From Euclidia mi (Eukaryota > Arthropoda > Insecta > Lepidoptera > Erebidae), in the NCBI GenBank assembly GCA_944739405.2, contig OX123186.2, forward strand, positions 35,945,551-36,009,550: a DNA stretch of 64,000 bases. The letters run 5' to 3'. The notes beneath the pieces were generated by a model. That model saw nothing but the letters and a program-made list of their open reading frames with translations. It was not told the DNA's origin and did not search any database. Below are positions 23,862 through 37,020 of the stretch, piece after piece; the stretch's first letter is position 1; each line of letters starts with the position of its first letter. The position numbers were made by a program, and so were the translations under genes.

Positions 23862-24400
23862 TATCTTCTCCCCTGTGGGATCTCCACCTTGTCGTGGTGG
23901 GGCGGCTCAGTGGGTGGGACACCCACGGTGAAGCTTAGCGGAATCCCGGGAGTGGACGATGCGTCCAAGGGTGCGGGTACGGGGGACAGTTCTATCTGTC
24001 CCTCGCAGTCGGGTGTGATCGCGGGAGGAGAGGCGTGTCGGTGTTGCCTTGCCGCGCGCCCTATCTCCCGCGACCAAATAGGGGCGCACCATTTGCTGCG
24101 TTGCGGTGGGCCGCAGAGGAAGAGGAGATGCGGTGTTGTCAGGTTGCGTCCTCCCTATCCTCTGCGGCCGCTGGGTGTGTTGGCGGCGGAGCCCAACACC
24201 TTCATCCGCCGCTAAGGAGGCTGTGGCCTTCGGGCTATCTACCGGGGTGCCAGAGTAGAATGCTAACGCGACCCCCTGGCACCCCAAAATGGCGTGGATG
24301 TACGCGCTGTGGTTTTAGTGGGTATTAAGCCTTGCACTCCAGCCGTCGAGTCCCACATACCCCCCGCTTTTCATCCTGCGGGGGTATGCATAAAAGCATT
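23862..24400 (+). mobile_element. GC-rich structured repeat G1, copy 2
   Basis: Homologous to 21215-21775, with an extra 5' stem CCACCTTGTCGTGGTGG that copy 1 lacks. Stems at 24017-24027/24065-24075 and 24109-24120/24158-24169 are kept. A pseudoknot GTGTTGG/CCAACAC with CGGCGGA/TCCGCCG lies at 24177-24211. It is followed by an A-rich tail. Confidence 0.65.
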
Positions 24401-24569
24401 TCCACAGCGAGTGAAACAAAAAAAAATCCCCATATGTTCGAAAAATTTGTGTTACGCGCCTTGGATTCCAAACTGATACCCTGTCTGTACGTCAGTATTT
24501 TGATCTCTTAATTAGACTGTCGCTGCCTAAAATATACTTAAATATTTTAATTATACTAAAATTTAATAA

Positions 24570-24775
24570 TCTGTATATATAAAATCCTTGCGTTACTGAC
24601 TGACTGACAGACAAGCTACAGCCAAAACTATTGGGCGCAGGAAGCTGAAATTTGGCATGTATGTTCCTTGTGGACCGTAGGGGTGCACTAAGAAGGGATT
24701 TCCCGACATTCCCACGGGATCGGCCAAAACGGGTAAATAAAAAAAAATGCAGGCGTAGCTGCTGGCGTCTTCTAG
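24570..24775 (+). mobile_element. Short Helitron H3, copy 2 (206 bp)
   Basis: It starts TCTGTATATATAAAATCCTT after A and ends GGCGTCTTCTAG before T. The body matches copy 1. Confidence 0.85.
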
Positions 24776-27500
24776 TTAACAATAAATTACATCCGGACAC
24801 GGTACAAGTTGTCATTCTCATCTCGCAAAGAAATGTCCTCTGTGGGCATCGAATCCAGGACCGCCGGCTTAGCAACCAAGGTCACTCACCCCTAGGCCGA
24901 CAAGCCTCTCATGTGTCTATTACAACTTGCTTTCTAGAAACATAGGACGAAACTGGAAACACCCAAAAACATTTTTCTTACTTACTCTTCCTAAAAACAC
25001 GTATAATAAAATAGAATAGAATATATTGATTTGTTTACGTACATACATATATACGTAAATTACAAACAGGTGTACATCATTATACTTATTTATGGTCGTC
25101 GCCTTATCAACTAAAGAAGACGTAACTGAGTGATACACAAAGAACATATTAATTAACAAGTAAAGATAAATAAAGCAATAAGTCATAAGTATGTTATTAT
25201 CACGTGTTCATAGTCCGTCGTCATAAACAGATCGCCTTCGAGTCACGTTCTAACATACTGGTTACAACATATTGATATAAAGGCTTATGTATATTTGAGA
25301 AAGAGGTGACATGTAATATAAATGTTGAATAATGTAAGATAGTGTCTACCCGCGGCTCCGCTCGCGCGGGTATCGGTTATCGCGGCAAAGAGTAGCGTAC
25401 GTGCTTAGACTTATACCCAGCTGTGTAATACAGCAGGCTCATGATGATGATGACGTGCTATTCTGATGTATAAGCTATATAACTTAAAAGTTTCTTCAAA
25501 ATCCGTTATGTATATGCTGAGTAAAAGAGAAACATTCAATCTTCCCTTCACCCATCCTGACTTTCACGTTTATAATACAAACCTATACCAGGTTATGTTT
25601 TTTTAGACATTACGTGTTATAGGAATAATATCTGTTGACAACTCAGTAAAAGATCCCAAGACTCCAAATAATATTTTGGGATTATACAAAATGTTGTGTC
25701 CACAAAACTCAGCGCAGTGTTAAGAACTCAACTGATTATGGTGATTAATCAAATTATTATATTATAGTACTATGTTGCATCTAAGTAAGAGAAGATAAAG
25801 TTCTTTATTTCACTAAATAAAGAACTTTATCTTAAACTTGGATAATAACAAACAAATACAAATAAACTTCATCCAGCAAGGTTAAATCGCGTTTTTTTGT
25901 TGTAAGCATGTCATATTAATTGAATACTTTCTTAAATCTTAAATCCATAAATGTTCGCGGTAGGATTGGGCACATCTCATTAATGCAATGGGTGTAAGTA
26001 TATCTCACGGCCTCTTCACCCCAAGTCTCTACTATTGTGTTCCTGCATATATTTCAAATAACTAAACCGGTCGCATTCAGACCCTTATTCATGAGATACC
26101 GTTATAACAGCTAGTTACAAACACAAACATAAAGCCTATTATTATATTATTGACAGCCTAAATCAATTGAAAGCCCAAATCAAATAAATTATTATGTAAT
26201 AATCGAAGAGACCTTTGGACGGCCTATAACTATAACTCCGACAAAAGAGTTGGTCACACACTGAATCGAAAAACTAAGATAGATAAGATTCTTCGTGAGG
26301 TTTTATAAATAATGGAAGTCATAATGATATTATTTCAAAATTTCGCTACATATGTTTACATGTTCGCATATTGGACGCATGCCTGTCTGACAAGTACATA
26401 GCGAAAATCCGTGCTGCCAGGTATTTCCTCACAGAACAATAAATTACCACTTAAAAACAGAGAATAAAACGCTTACAATCGTTTAAAAACAAACGAAACA
26501 AAGTTTGTAGACAGTTCTATAACTGTCTGGATTGAGCGACAGCGACTTTAAGGCGAGGACATATGTGAATTGGGCGTCATTAGGGGTAAATTAAAACCGT
26601 TTTTCTCCGTAATTGTTATAGAAAAAAAAAACAAAAAAATATGTCTTAATCTACATCATATAAAGCATTTTCTCTTTGGTACCAAATCCTAAAAGAAGTA
26701 TTTTAAATATCTGAATAAAATATGCAAAGTAACCTCTGTTTTTGTAATTATTACCTTTTTTCTCCTAATCTATCAATCATAAGATTGTTCCAATTGAATC
26801 AGCCTCTTATATATAAGAACACCAAGGGAACCTTCAGCTTGTTTTTTGCAAATAACTTTACTTATTATTTTCTAAGGATTTTTTACGTCTCCGATACTCA
26901 CAAATCGCGCATGGACAACTAACCAGTAGTACGAGCAAGGTCAACGGCGTATATCCACCTCTTAAGGCTTTCTGGTACTTTAAAGCTGCTACTTTCCTAT
27001 AAGTTTTCGTGTAGTAAATAAACTAAGTAGTTCCAAACATTAGCAGAACATGGTTACCATAACGTCGTTAAAATATGGTAAGCGAAAGTTCCTATAGCGT
27101 CTAGTCCGTCCCCGTCAGCCTGCTGCTGGTCCAGTCCTCACCAAAACCAAAAAATAAGTAAGCATAGCACAAATTATATCGTCTTTGCTACTTATTTCAT
27201 ATGGTTTGTCAATAAAAGCAAGTACTACTGTATAACCGTAATGTATCATGTACTATATCGACTGGTACATTTCATATTTTGCGTTTTCTTTGAGTTGGAA
27301 AACCTTTTGTTGACATTTATTTTATTTTCAATTATTCGGTCGGCTGCTTGATAAAGGTCTTGCAATATCTGCGTCACAGTATGCCATTTTTATTTTATTT
27401 TACGATTGCAACAAAATAAAATTCTCCGTGGGAAATAAATAACTAGTTTATCAATTTCGGACGTGACAATTCTGATTCACCAAAGACATTAAAGAAACTG
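24776..27500. other. Intergenic DNA upstream of gene A
   Basis: It holds an inverted, eroded Helitron H1-like piece at about 25338-25580 (CCCGCGGCTCCGCTCGCGCG then TTTATAATACA) and the hairpin at 25792. Otherwise it is AT-rich with no gene. Confidence 0.45.
25792..25833. repeat. Perfect 19-bp-arm hairpin, loop CACT
   Basis: AAGATAAAGTTCTTTATTT is followed by CACT and its exact complement. Confidence 0.9.
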
Positions 27501-27508
27501 CACTTCTT

Positions 27509-27541
27509 TATAAAAGACTTACGGAGTTTTTCTTACTTCAT
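27509..27541 (+). promoter_or_regulatory. Core promoter of gene A: TATA box and weak initiator
   Basis: TATAAAAG lies at 27509-27516 and a TTCAT initiator-like site at 27537-27541, about 31 bp downstream, giving a predicted 5' UTR of about 25 nt before the ATG at 27565. The TATA match is perfect; the initiator is weak. Confidence 0.55.
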
Positions 27542-27564
27542 ATTCTCTCTTTTCTTGTTCAAAG

Positions 27565-30500
27565 ATGTCGTTTCTTAGTATTTTGTTATTTACTTCCGCA
27601 TTCTACTTCGTGAGTATTTTAATTGCTACCTCGTATTGGTTATTTGATGCTAATTTTAGACCGTTCATTCGTCAATATTAAGTCAAAACTCATTGACTTC
27701 TTATTAAAATTCATACCAGCTCATACTAACTATTTGTTTCACACACTTAGATTTTTTGTAAAATTCTGATGTAAAAATAATTCAAAAGAAATACTAAGTA
27801 GAATAAATCAGTATAAAACTATTCATTTTAATAGATAGCTAAATTTCTTAATTAGTATTTAATCTTGAAACTTTTTGGCGCAAAAATTATCTTGAATTTT
27901 TTTTAATTTATGCTATTTATTAAACTTATGTTTAAATAGTACCCAAATATAAGCCATGTATTATATTTAAGCAACTAATAAAGATCGCTAGATTTACATT
28001 AAACTGTAATTGATATAAGCATCCTTTACTAATTTGCACTAAGTAGATAATAATAGTTTGTAATCAAAATTACATCTAAGTATAGACATGAAAGCCTGTT
28101 ACGCACTATCGTTTAATTAGTATAGTTTAGAACTTCACTAAGTAGGTTGCAAGCTATTGGCTGATGCCGCTAACTTACTTCGGACTACTAATCTACTTCT
28201 TGGCATCAAGAGGTACGTTTCCATGGAGAGGACTTTGGTAATTGTTGTTCCACAAGATTGAGGCAGTAGATATTAATTATATTGTGTATGGGAAAATGCT
28301 TTCAGCACATTTGTGTTCACGTAAAAATGGTCTGTACTAAAAGCAGTACAAACAAAGTTGCATACCTTTGTATGCAACTTTGATTGCATATTATATGTTT
28401 GTATTTGTAGTCTGGCCTGATGCTCAAGTGGTTGGTACCTAACGCGAAACCAGAGATTTTGGGTTCAATTCTAGCTCTGGATAAAACCTTGTGTGATGAA
28501 TATGATTATTTGTTTGTTTTCGTTCTGGGTGCAATTTTTTTATAGTATAATTGTGTATTTAAGCTTATATAAATATTTTATCACTTATCCAATTGCTTGC
28601 TCTGCTTATTCAGGAATAGATGCCTATGTGTGAGTTATCATAAGTTATTTAAGCCTAAGCTATACAATGACCAACAAGGTTCTTCACCAAGTTCACTACT
28701 GTTGGACGTTGGCTGGAGCCCATGTAGAACGTTACTGAGGACATACTAAATATCTACATTGCCTATTTCTTGTGGACGAATACATAGAATTATTAAAAAT
28801 TTGTATAACATACTTTAGGCTTTTGAACTCGTCGGTTTCAGGCCTATGGCAGACCAGATGCAACGGCACTCGATCAGTCGTCTGTTAGTGACGGTGGTTA
28901 CCCTACGATAACACCAGATGGCGCATCTTCGGATGCCAATGCTGAACAATTTAAGGAGCAAATCGACAGTTTCGTGAAAGACATGGGTGAAGTTTTAGAC
29001 AAATATTTGAAGCCCATGATGACTCAGCTGCCTGACGATAAACAGGAAGACATGAAATCGATGGCCCTGAATGGGTGTTACGGTTATATCAACTATGTGG
29101 TAAGTAATCTAATAATAATAAACAAAAGTTTAAGAATGTTTATGGATTGCCAAACCTTCAGTTTGGGAAAAAGGATATTATTTTATGTTTAGCAAGTTGG
29201 TAATATAAGCAATACCTATGAAATTATACTGGCAAAAGTAAAACAATTCAACTCATATATTATGTGGTCTATACCAATCTTATCACTTTTTTAATAAAAT
29301 GTTTAAACATTACCCGTATTAAAAAGTGATTATGGTAGTGTAAGTAGATAGTGAAAAACAGGATATAAAACCACCAACTCTTAGAAAAAAGAATACTTTT
29401 ATTTTTATCTCTCACTTTATTTGGTTTCATGGATTTGATAAATTGTAAAGTTAAACTATTATTATTATATAATTGTATAGCTTTAAATGATTTCAACATA
29501 GACAATTTGTCTAATCGAATAACATTAATTTGTTTGAAATAAGACTATTGTTCTTTAGGTACTAAGTTGAAAGCAAATGGAACTACTATTGTAGACAATA
29601 CGTGATGTAATACAAATGTACCTGCTGATATTATTTGTTCACAAACTGAAGGCCTGTTTGCTCTTCAAACGTACACACTTGCAAATTATGTTTATACATT
29701 TGTCTACTATGTATCCGCACAAGGGCTAAGATAGACATATTACGTTCGATATGAGTGATTTTGTATGGTAGCATAAGCATTGGAGACAAAGTTATATTAG
29801 CAAGGAGTGCATGTGCATTTTGATCTATAATTTGTGCTAAACGAAAGTTTGAGCTAAACTTGAAAAAAGTGAGCTGAGGTTGCTAATAGTCACACTAAAA
29901 ACTGAGTACGCGTAACGAACAGAACATAAATTTTGGGATCAATAACAATGCGAGGCGGGAGTGCGTTCGCCGTCTAAATATAAGGTAACAATTGTTGCTT
30001 GATAAATAGAAAATCACCAGATTAGGCCATCTGTATTAATTTCAATCTGTATTTCATCATCATCACAATCCTGTCATAATTCACTGTATATAGGCCTCTT
30101 CAAAGGCACGCCACTTAGCCCGGTTCGGCTTTTCGTGTCCAGCCACTGCCAGCCACTTAGCGTATATCGTTCAAAGGCTTACATTTTCCAAAATGCCGTC
30201 CGATGCCGACGTATATTTTGTGCTATAGTGAAATATATCAAAAGACTTTATTTGAGAGGCGGTAAGGAAATAATTTAAGCACACGTTTGGTACCAGGGGC
30301 TTATAAATGTCAACTAGTGCCTCTGTAATAAAACGGTCGGAATTTACTGCAGGCTACGTTAACGTCCCTTCATTTGAATTTGTATAGTTGCTGCTACACG
30401 CGGCTTTTCTTAGCTTTCTGTCTACCTTTATTGTTCGCTAAATTAGATATAGGCGACGTAGCTACTATTAACTGTCCCTTCAGGTGACATTGCTAATGCA

Positions 30501-31133
30501 TTCGTTAAGTCTTCAATGTATATGAATGTTTGAGATAGGATTTTAGACTGTCATATTTGTCTGATCAGTGCTATGTGCTGTGTAATTGTATACATGTGGA
30601 TAGGATAACACTCATCGTACATAGAGTAGGTACCATAGAACACATTTGCGATGAGAGTTAAGCTTAATGAAATAGTAGATTTTATGATGAGTGGAACAAC
30701 ATTTAGCTAAGGTGGTGTCAAAATAAATGATAACAACTAATTTGTTTTCCTCGAGCAATATAAAACCGGAATACTAAATTACACCCATTGACTGATTTTG
30801 ATTCAAATTGTCTCTAGTGAAAACATCGAATCGATAAGTTCAAATGTGTTCAACGGCTTATATTATCTATATTTATTTCAGATTCTAATGATCAAAGAAA
30901 ACTCCAATAATGGTACTACAAATGGCACCGACACATTACCGCAACATGATGATATTATGATTGACTTTGAATCATTGGAGCCTTTAGACGAAACGTCTGG
31001 ATTTATTCCTGCTCAAGATAATGCTTCAACTGTATCTGAGACCAAAACCGAAATATCTGGATTAAAGAAGGAGACAGAAGGAAACGCAAATGCTCCTGGT
31101 TCAATGGTGGAGCCTGCAGCTACACAAGTATAA
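27565..31133 (+). CDS. Gene A: secreted acidic protein, divergent member of the three-exon small secreted family (184 aa)
   Basis: Exons are 27565-27609, 28842-29099 and 30882-31133, with GT-AG phase-0 introns (donors gtgagt and gtaagt, acceptors tttcag and atttcag). Exon 1 encodes MSFLSILLFTSAFYF, a hydrophobic signal core; cleavage is probably just after AYG at the start of exon 2. Residues about 50-90 (EQFKEQIDSFVKDMGEVLDK onward) form a likely amphipathic helix with a Met-rich segment. Exon 3 encodes an 83-residue low-complexity acidic tail with three N-glycosylation sequons (two NGT, one NAS) and ends TQV-stop. There is one cysteine (NGCYGY). It shares exon layout and phases with genes B, C and D but lacks their AFVKRD junction, so family membership is inferred from architecture and neighbourhood. 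A TATAAAAG box lies 56 bp upstream of the ATG and AATAAA follows 39 bp after the stop. No known protein is recognised; the function is unknown. An extracellular (haemolymph or gland) location is inferred. Confidence 0.8.
28353..28382. repeat. Perfect 13-bp-arm hairpin in intron 1 of gene A
   Basis: CAAAGTTGCATAC, loop CTTT, then GTATGCAACTTTG. Confidence 0.85.
28402..28600 (+). mobile_element. SINE S2-like, in intron 1 of gene A
   Basis: The head CCTGATGCTCAAGTGGTTGG (A-box region) and GGGTTCAATTC (B box) are followed by a body with TTGTGTGATGAAT and TTCGTTCTGGGTG as in other S2 copies. It is old. Confidence 0.6.
30055..30240 (-). mobile_element. LINE 3' end in intron 2 of gene A
   Basis: CATCATCATCACAATCC, ATAGGCCTCTTCAAAGGCAC, GCCACTTAGCCCGGTTC and CCAGCCACTGCCAGCCACTT form the minus-strand tail of a common insect non-LTR family. 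Confidence 0.7.
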
Positions 31134-31171
31134 ATTAACATAGAAATATCCTTACAATTTAAAGATTTCGC

Positions 31172-31177
31172 AATAAA
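31172..31177 (+). terminator. Polyadenylation signal of gene A
   Basis: A canonical AATAAA lies 39 bases after the gene A stop codon and is followed by a T-rich stretch. Confidence 0.7.
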
Positions 31178-31199
31178 GTATTGTAATCAATATTATTAT

Positions 31200-32702
31200 T
31201 TGCTTTTTATTTGCTTTACTGTGTGCCAAAATCAGGTGCTTTCTATGAGTTTACTCGCCGGACACCGTTAGCGATGACTCACACACACCTTCAGTGCCTG
31301 CCTCAAAATGCAGAAGATAAGTCCGCAATACGGATTTCTACCGAGAGAGTTAAAAAATGAACTTCCTGCGTAGCATCTAAGTGACCTATACACTAAATTT
31401 TACATGGAATGGACTGGACGACATAATATCTCGAATTTAATTAAAAATAATTGAAATGTGCAATATTAGCGTACCAAAAACATTTTCATGTCGTGTAAGT
31501 ATTGTGACGCTGAGACCGTTATGGCTTACACTGGTATAAAGTTGTCAGATCCTTGTAACGTAGTGACTCCACTATTCTCACTTCTCTCTACAAGCCTTTA
31601 CTTCCCAAACTCTACAACCTTTGTAAACCTTGACTGTTTTGCGGCCTCTTGGCAGTTGTATGCATAGTCATAGTTTAAATCCAGTAAAAATATGAACAAA
31701 CGGATCGACGTGGGTTTTTATTCGATCTTTACTTTTGTTGTCATTGCACTTTAACCCCAGATAAGATAGAAGAGACATGTTCGTCAATAAATTTTAGGTT
31801 ATTAAGCTTATTGTAGTTTTTACTCATTTACGCAAAGATAATGATGCATAATGACATATTAATGACGTAGATAACATATACGCGAATGGTAAGTATGATT
31901 AAAGTATTTTTGTTATCTTACAAAAGATAAACATAGTTTGGCGGTTCCTTGTGTCTGTTTCTGGTGATATAAAGCTTAAAACCATAGAGCTGAATCTAGG
32001 TTGCATCCAACATTGTCACCTTGGAGCGTGGGGTCCGCTTTCTAGACTAACCAACTTTTACGAAATATAAGCTGATCCAAAGAGCGACCAATTTAAAGTG
32101 GTATTTTTTATAACGGGACTTTATACTTTACAAACATTCAAACAACGTACGCTAAGAACATCAAGACTCGAAACAACAATTTCTGGATCACATATAGATT
32201 ATATTACAATCATTCAGATGAATGATTACTAGCTGGTACAGTTACCTAATCGATTAGCTTTCGGTATTACGTACTAGTAACATCTAAACGCGCCGATCTC
32301 TTTGACCGATTAAAACTGAGCACTTTGCTCATTAGAGGAATTAATATGCAACAGTCGCGCTCATAATGTTAGAGATGAATTTATAAGAAATTATTGGGAC
32401 TTTTTTTTGTGGAATGGGGCGCTCATAGCGTCACTTGAATTATTATGTCGTCCGTAATAAATCCGTAAAGCAAGCAACGATTGCAGATGTCATCATTCGT
32501 TTAGGTACCCCCTGTTTGTGGGATTTATATCACAGTGCTACCGTGCAACATAAAGCTGTCAGTATTCATTCTGGTCTCCGGCATCCGTCACACAGTCAAA
32601 ACCTTTACCTCGGTATGCTAACAGTAGTGTGTCCCGCAGTCAAACCGATAACATGGTTTTGTGGGGCACTGCACTATTTTTTTAAAAATAAATAACAACA
32701 AC
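31200..32702. other. Intergenic DNA between genes A and B, old repeat debris
   Basis: An inverted L1 tail lies near 31990-32095 (GGGGTCCGCTTTCTAGAC) and an inverted S2 tail near 32112-32200. An open frame at 32435-32695 has no recognisable motif and is not supported. Confidence 0.4.
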
Positions 32703-33018
32703 GGTCGAAGAGCCTTGCTGATTTAAGCATGAATGGGCCGGCTCGACCGGGGAAGTACTACCCTCTCACAGAATATCGACGTAAAGTAACAGTACCTAAA
32801 CTATTGCGTTTCGTTCGGTGAGTGAGAGTGCCGGAGGCCCTATCCCCCATTCCTTCTCCCTCATCCTACTCCTTATCCTATCTGTTTTTCCAACCTCAAG
32901 GGGCAGCAACGCACTTATGACTCCTGACTTCTGTGGTGTTGCTTGTGTCCATGGGCGGCAGTAATTGCTTACCATCGGGTGATCCGTCTGCTCGTTTGCC
33001 GCCTTTTACTATAAAAAA
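32703..33018 (+). mobile_element. Dispersed repeat L2, best copy
   Basis: It runs from GAGCCTTGCTGATTT through GGGCCGGCTCGACCGGGGAA to CTCGTTTGCCGCC and an A tract. It matches 23266 (inverted) and 2998. Confidence 0.75.
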
Positions 33019-34820
33019 AAAAAAAAAACTTTCGTGGTCATTTTTTCACGGATGTACTCGTGTACAATGGCGCTTGCAACAGTGCCGAAATATCGGTTAC
33101 TCCAAACAAAGGTACGTGGTATATATCCCGAAAGACAATTTAAAAATAAAAAAATGTTTCTCTAGCCCAGCTGATTCATATCAAAAGCGACAAGGATAAG
33201 TCCTTTGTAGAGTAGTAAGCTACTCTACAAACTTTTTGTTGATACCTACTACTTCGTCTGTGTATGCCACACTAATATTATAAGTCATTTAGCAATTTAG
33301 GTAAATTTTAAATGCCATTGGATAGCTCAATGCAAAAGTAAACTTCCTGTATGAAAGTTTCATGTTGCTGTAGAAGTGAACATTCTTCAAGTTGTTGCTA
33401 CTACTGTGAATTTTGCGCATATAAATTGCGCAATAACATTAAGTGTTCCTCGAATTATTTTCTTATACTTCTAGAATTCCCTGAACTCGGTGTTTTTGTA
33501 ACTATCAATCAAAACAATCTTGCTTACTGGAAATGGTTAATCATATTATCGATTTCAATAAAACATTTAATTTATATTTGGTGGATTTTTTATTCTTGAA
33601 TGTTTTTTATCGGCAGATCTAACTTTTGAATTCAACGTAGCCTTTCACACAGTATTGATGACAAAATATCACTATTAGTGACTGCCAAGTTTTGTTTACT
33701 TTAGAGGCGTAGTTACCCAACGTTGCTTAATAATTTTGTTGTTTCTTATCTCGTTTTATGTTCTTGAGGTATACAGCGGTTTTCGACGGGTTTTGTCTCT
33801 GTTATGCAAAACACTGACATGCTCATATACGAAACATATAGTCTTACCGGAAGGATCACGTCTGTAATACAACACTGTGGTGGATTCGGGTGAGCTCAAA
33901 CTAATTACCAACGTGAACCTAAGTACTGTTTCAGTATAGTACGATTCGCCGGAATCACAAAAAAAATATTAAGTCATCAGATCATTATCCATTGACAAAA
34001 TAGATAAAAACATGGGTGCCATAAAATAAAAAGAGACTGTAAACGAGGAGCGGATTTCGACAAATGATACTTAATTACTATGCTTAATAAAAACAATCAA
34101 CTATAAGATTACGTCTTTAACTGGAGTCTAATGTTGTTGACTTAAGTTAAAACGTTTACTTTGTTAATTTCCCTTAACGGCCTCTAATGTGTTGTTTACG
34201 TAAGTAGTTAGAACCATTGGGCACCATGAATCAACTTTAAAGATCATTATTGTTGCTAGTTATGATATTTTTTTTCGAAACTTCTTTATCTGAGTTCAAA
34301 GTAAAAAACATGGCAGTAATAAAGACGGTATAAAGATATAATAAGCACAATATCCCGTAGTAAGGAAATAGAAGGAATGAGATCCAGAAATGGCTATTAA
34401 AATTAAAAATGTTAAACCTGTACCTCAGCGACTAAAAACAGTCATGCTACCAATATATTTTAATGTAAAATATTCATTTCTGAGATGAGAGCAACATTAT
34501 TGTTGCTGGCACTGTTCAAAAGTTACCAGACCTCAAATGTCTACATGTAAGCAATTGTAAGCTTCTAAAATTACACGCTCACATAGGCAATTTAAATTTT
34601 ATATGTTAAATAAGACATGTCGAATTTTATTTATTTGGTATACTTACTACAAAAATAGTTATGAGGGTTAAGAAAAGAACAAAGCCCTTCGAGAAAAGAT
34701 CAGTAAAGCCCTTGCTCTATGCCTGGCTCGTCTTGTTGGAGCACTTTCGTGCCCCCAGATTATTGTGGTGACTTTGGCCATTATATAGTATGAGTCTGGG
34801 TTAACTCTGACATCAAGACT
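33019..34820. other. No gene; one small hairpin
   Basis: 33045-33150 looks like another degraded repeat (GGTACGTGGTATATATCCC). A 12-bp hairpin lies at 33204-33231 (TTTGTAGAGTAG, loop TAAG). The remainder is featureless. Confidence 0.4.
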
Positions 34821-34824
34821 TCAC

Positions 34825-35062
34825 AGGTCCCTTTACAGTTATATTCATTTCTTAAACCTTGGTTTTCGATCCTGTAAGAATGTTTGGCAATCTCTTCTTA
34901 GTTCACCCATAAAACCAACGGTCACAATGAACACCCAGACTCGAAACAACAAATTATGGATCCTACAAAGTGTTATCTCGTGTGGGAATCGAACCCATAA
35001 CACTCGGCGCAGTGTTAAACAGCGAGGCGACCGCTTAAACCACTACGCCAACCGTGCAGTCG
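34825..35062 (-). mobile_element. SINE S2
   Basis: The minus strand has GACTGCACGGTTGGCGTAGT (A box) and GGGTTCGATTCCCACACG (B box) and the body GTTTCGAGTCTGGGTGTTC. It matches the + copy at 52036. Confidence 0.8.
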
Positions 35063-37020
35063 ATATGTTCCAATAGTTTTGGCTGTACTGTGGCTAGTCA
35101 ATATGTAACAGCAGAATTTTATATATACAGATAATTTTATGTTTTTCAAATATTAATATCATATTTGCAATAGTAAACCAAAAACCAAAAATACGTTCTT
35201 GAGAGGGTTAACTGTCAAATACAATAAGAAATTTCAAATTTAAACATGTTGACTCCTTTGTAATGACACCTAAATAAAATAAATTAATTTAATTTTGCAA
35301 TAAAATGTATTTAACAATTGAATTATTTAATTAGCTCGGATCTTTTGAAGTGTTACGCTTCGTTTGAAGTTTAATTATGACGTTGTTAATGAATATCATT
35401 TAATTAAGAATTTCGATGGGGAAGGTAGACATATGTTAAAGTACCATTATAGTACCAAACCTTTGTTTTGGTTTCAAACATAGAAAAGATTTCTTTTGCT
35501 ATGGACACTCATCAAAGTGTAAATAAATGTATATGGCAAAGATTTTTTTAAATACCATGTTGACTCATAAATTTTTTAGGCGATTATAAAAGGCTAGTTA
35601 AAAAGGTCGTACTTAATAAATTAATCAAATAAAGTATCGAATATACTTTGGCTGGTTCGTACTCATGAAAACTTTTAAGATTTCCTTGAAGTTATTGAAA
35701 TATCAATCTCCTCTCTGTCGTTTGTGCTATGAGAATCACATACAAAGATCAGCTTAAAAACATGTCAACGGATTGCAATCTTCTTGAGTAATAACTCAAA
35801 ACACTGCATCTGAATTTCTTGCAATGAAACACTGCTTGAAAAGTAGCTTGTATAAGGTACTTCAGTATCTTACTAACTTAAATACTTGTGCATTATTAAT
35901 ATGATATTATTGTAACGCAATTTAATAATTATCTTCAAACACAGTACGCAAATTCACACGTAGTTGCTATACCATCATGAAAAGAATGACTATGTAGTAA
36001 AAAAATTGAACATGAGAAGCCAATTATTACAAACATAGTTTTTCACATGTACTATTATTATTTCATGCGACATAAAATGGCATTTAAAATAATTGTCTTC
36101 TCTAAATTTTAGTGACTTAGCTGTTTATGTATGTGTGCGTGAATGACATCTCCAATGTTTGTATAAGTGGCGTGTTATGAAGACCTGAGTGTGGTTACAC
36201 ACACATCAACCGACTTACTTAGTAAAGTGAGCCATTTACGACTATTCGCTATTGACTTCACACCATGTCGTGATTTTTATGGTTATTGATTTAGCTTATA
36301 TATGTATTTATTGCTTGCCCTGTCCCTTGTTCGGCTACTTAACAAAAGGGACACAATGTGGCTAGCTTGCTAGTAGACTTCAAACCATGTAAAAGTGCTG
36401 GTCAGCTAATGGTAAGATTCAAATAATAATAAGGTAGTAAGAGTTTTCATGGTTCATTTCTTTATACATCCTAATCTTCAGCTTCATGCGCCAATTAGCG
36501 TAAGACTTTTGTTTATTTAGAGATCCATCTTTTGAATATCAACTACCTGGTCAAATCAAAGCAGTAACAATAAAATTTAATACACTCCAATGATAGAAAA
36601 AGACTACCTCACGAAACGTAACGAGTGGGTTGTTATTAAAATGTTTTAGTTTTCAGATAAGTGAATTGCTTGTGTGAATGAAAAATGTCACTGTTGAGGT
36701 AGGACTCAAATCGACTTACAGATAGATGCTTTACAAACAAATCAACTTGAGTTCCGACGTAATTTGTTTGTATATTACCTACTATTTCTATACTATTGTA
36801 CGAAACTCCATGATTTCTGTGGTTTCTATTCTAAATTATATTTGATTTGCTGTACAGAACAACTAAACAGAATAGTTTATGTTGCTAATAGGACCTCACG
36901 ATCTCAAAACCTTTTGTCTACAACTGTACCTATGTCAACATGTTGATACATAAGCAGAGGATTGTAGTCTTTAAGGCCATACCGTGACCGTCTTTGCCTC
37001 AAGTTGTCTTTTCCTTAAAA
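35063..37020. other. AT-rich DNA upstream of gene B
   Basis: No repeat family was recognised. A weak TATA-like GATACATAAG at about 36945 is the only promoter candidate for gene B. Confidence 0.35.

Noticed and set aside
23880..23940. HDV-like self-cleaving ribozyme at the start of GC-rich repeat copy 2
   Set aside because: A CCACC-TTGTCGT-GGTGG stem resembles a P3-L3, but I could not find a matching P1 strand at the 5' side, so the double pseudoknot is not supported.
32435..32695. 86-codon open frame
   Set aside because: No motif or splice context; it lies among repeat debris.
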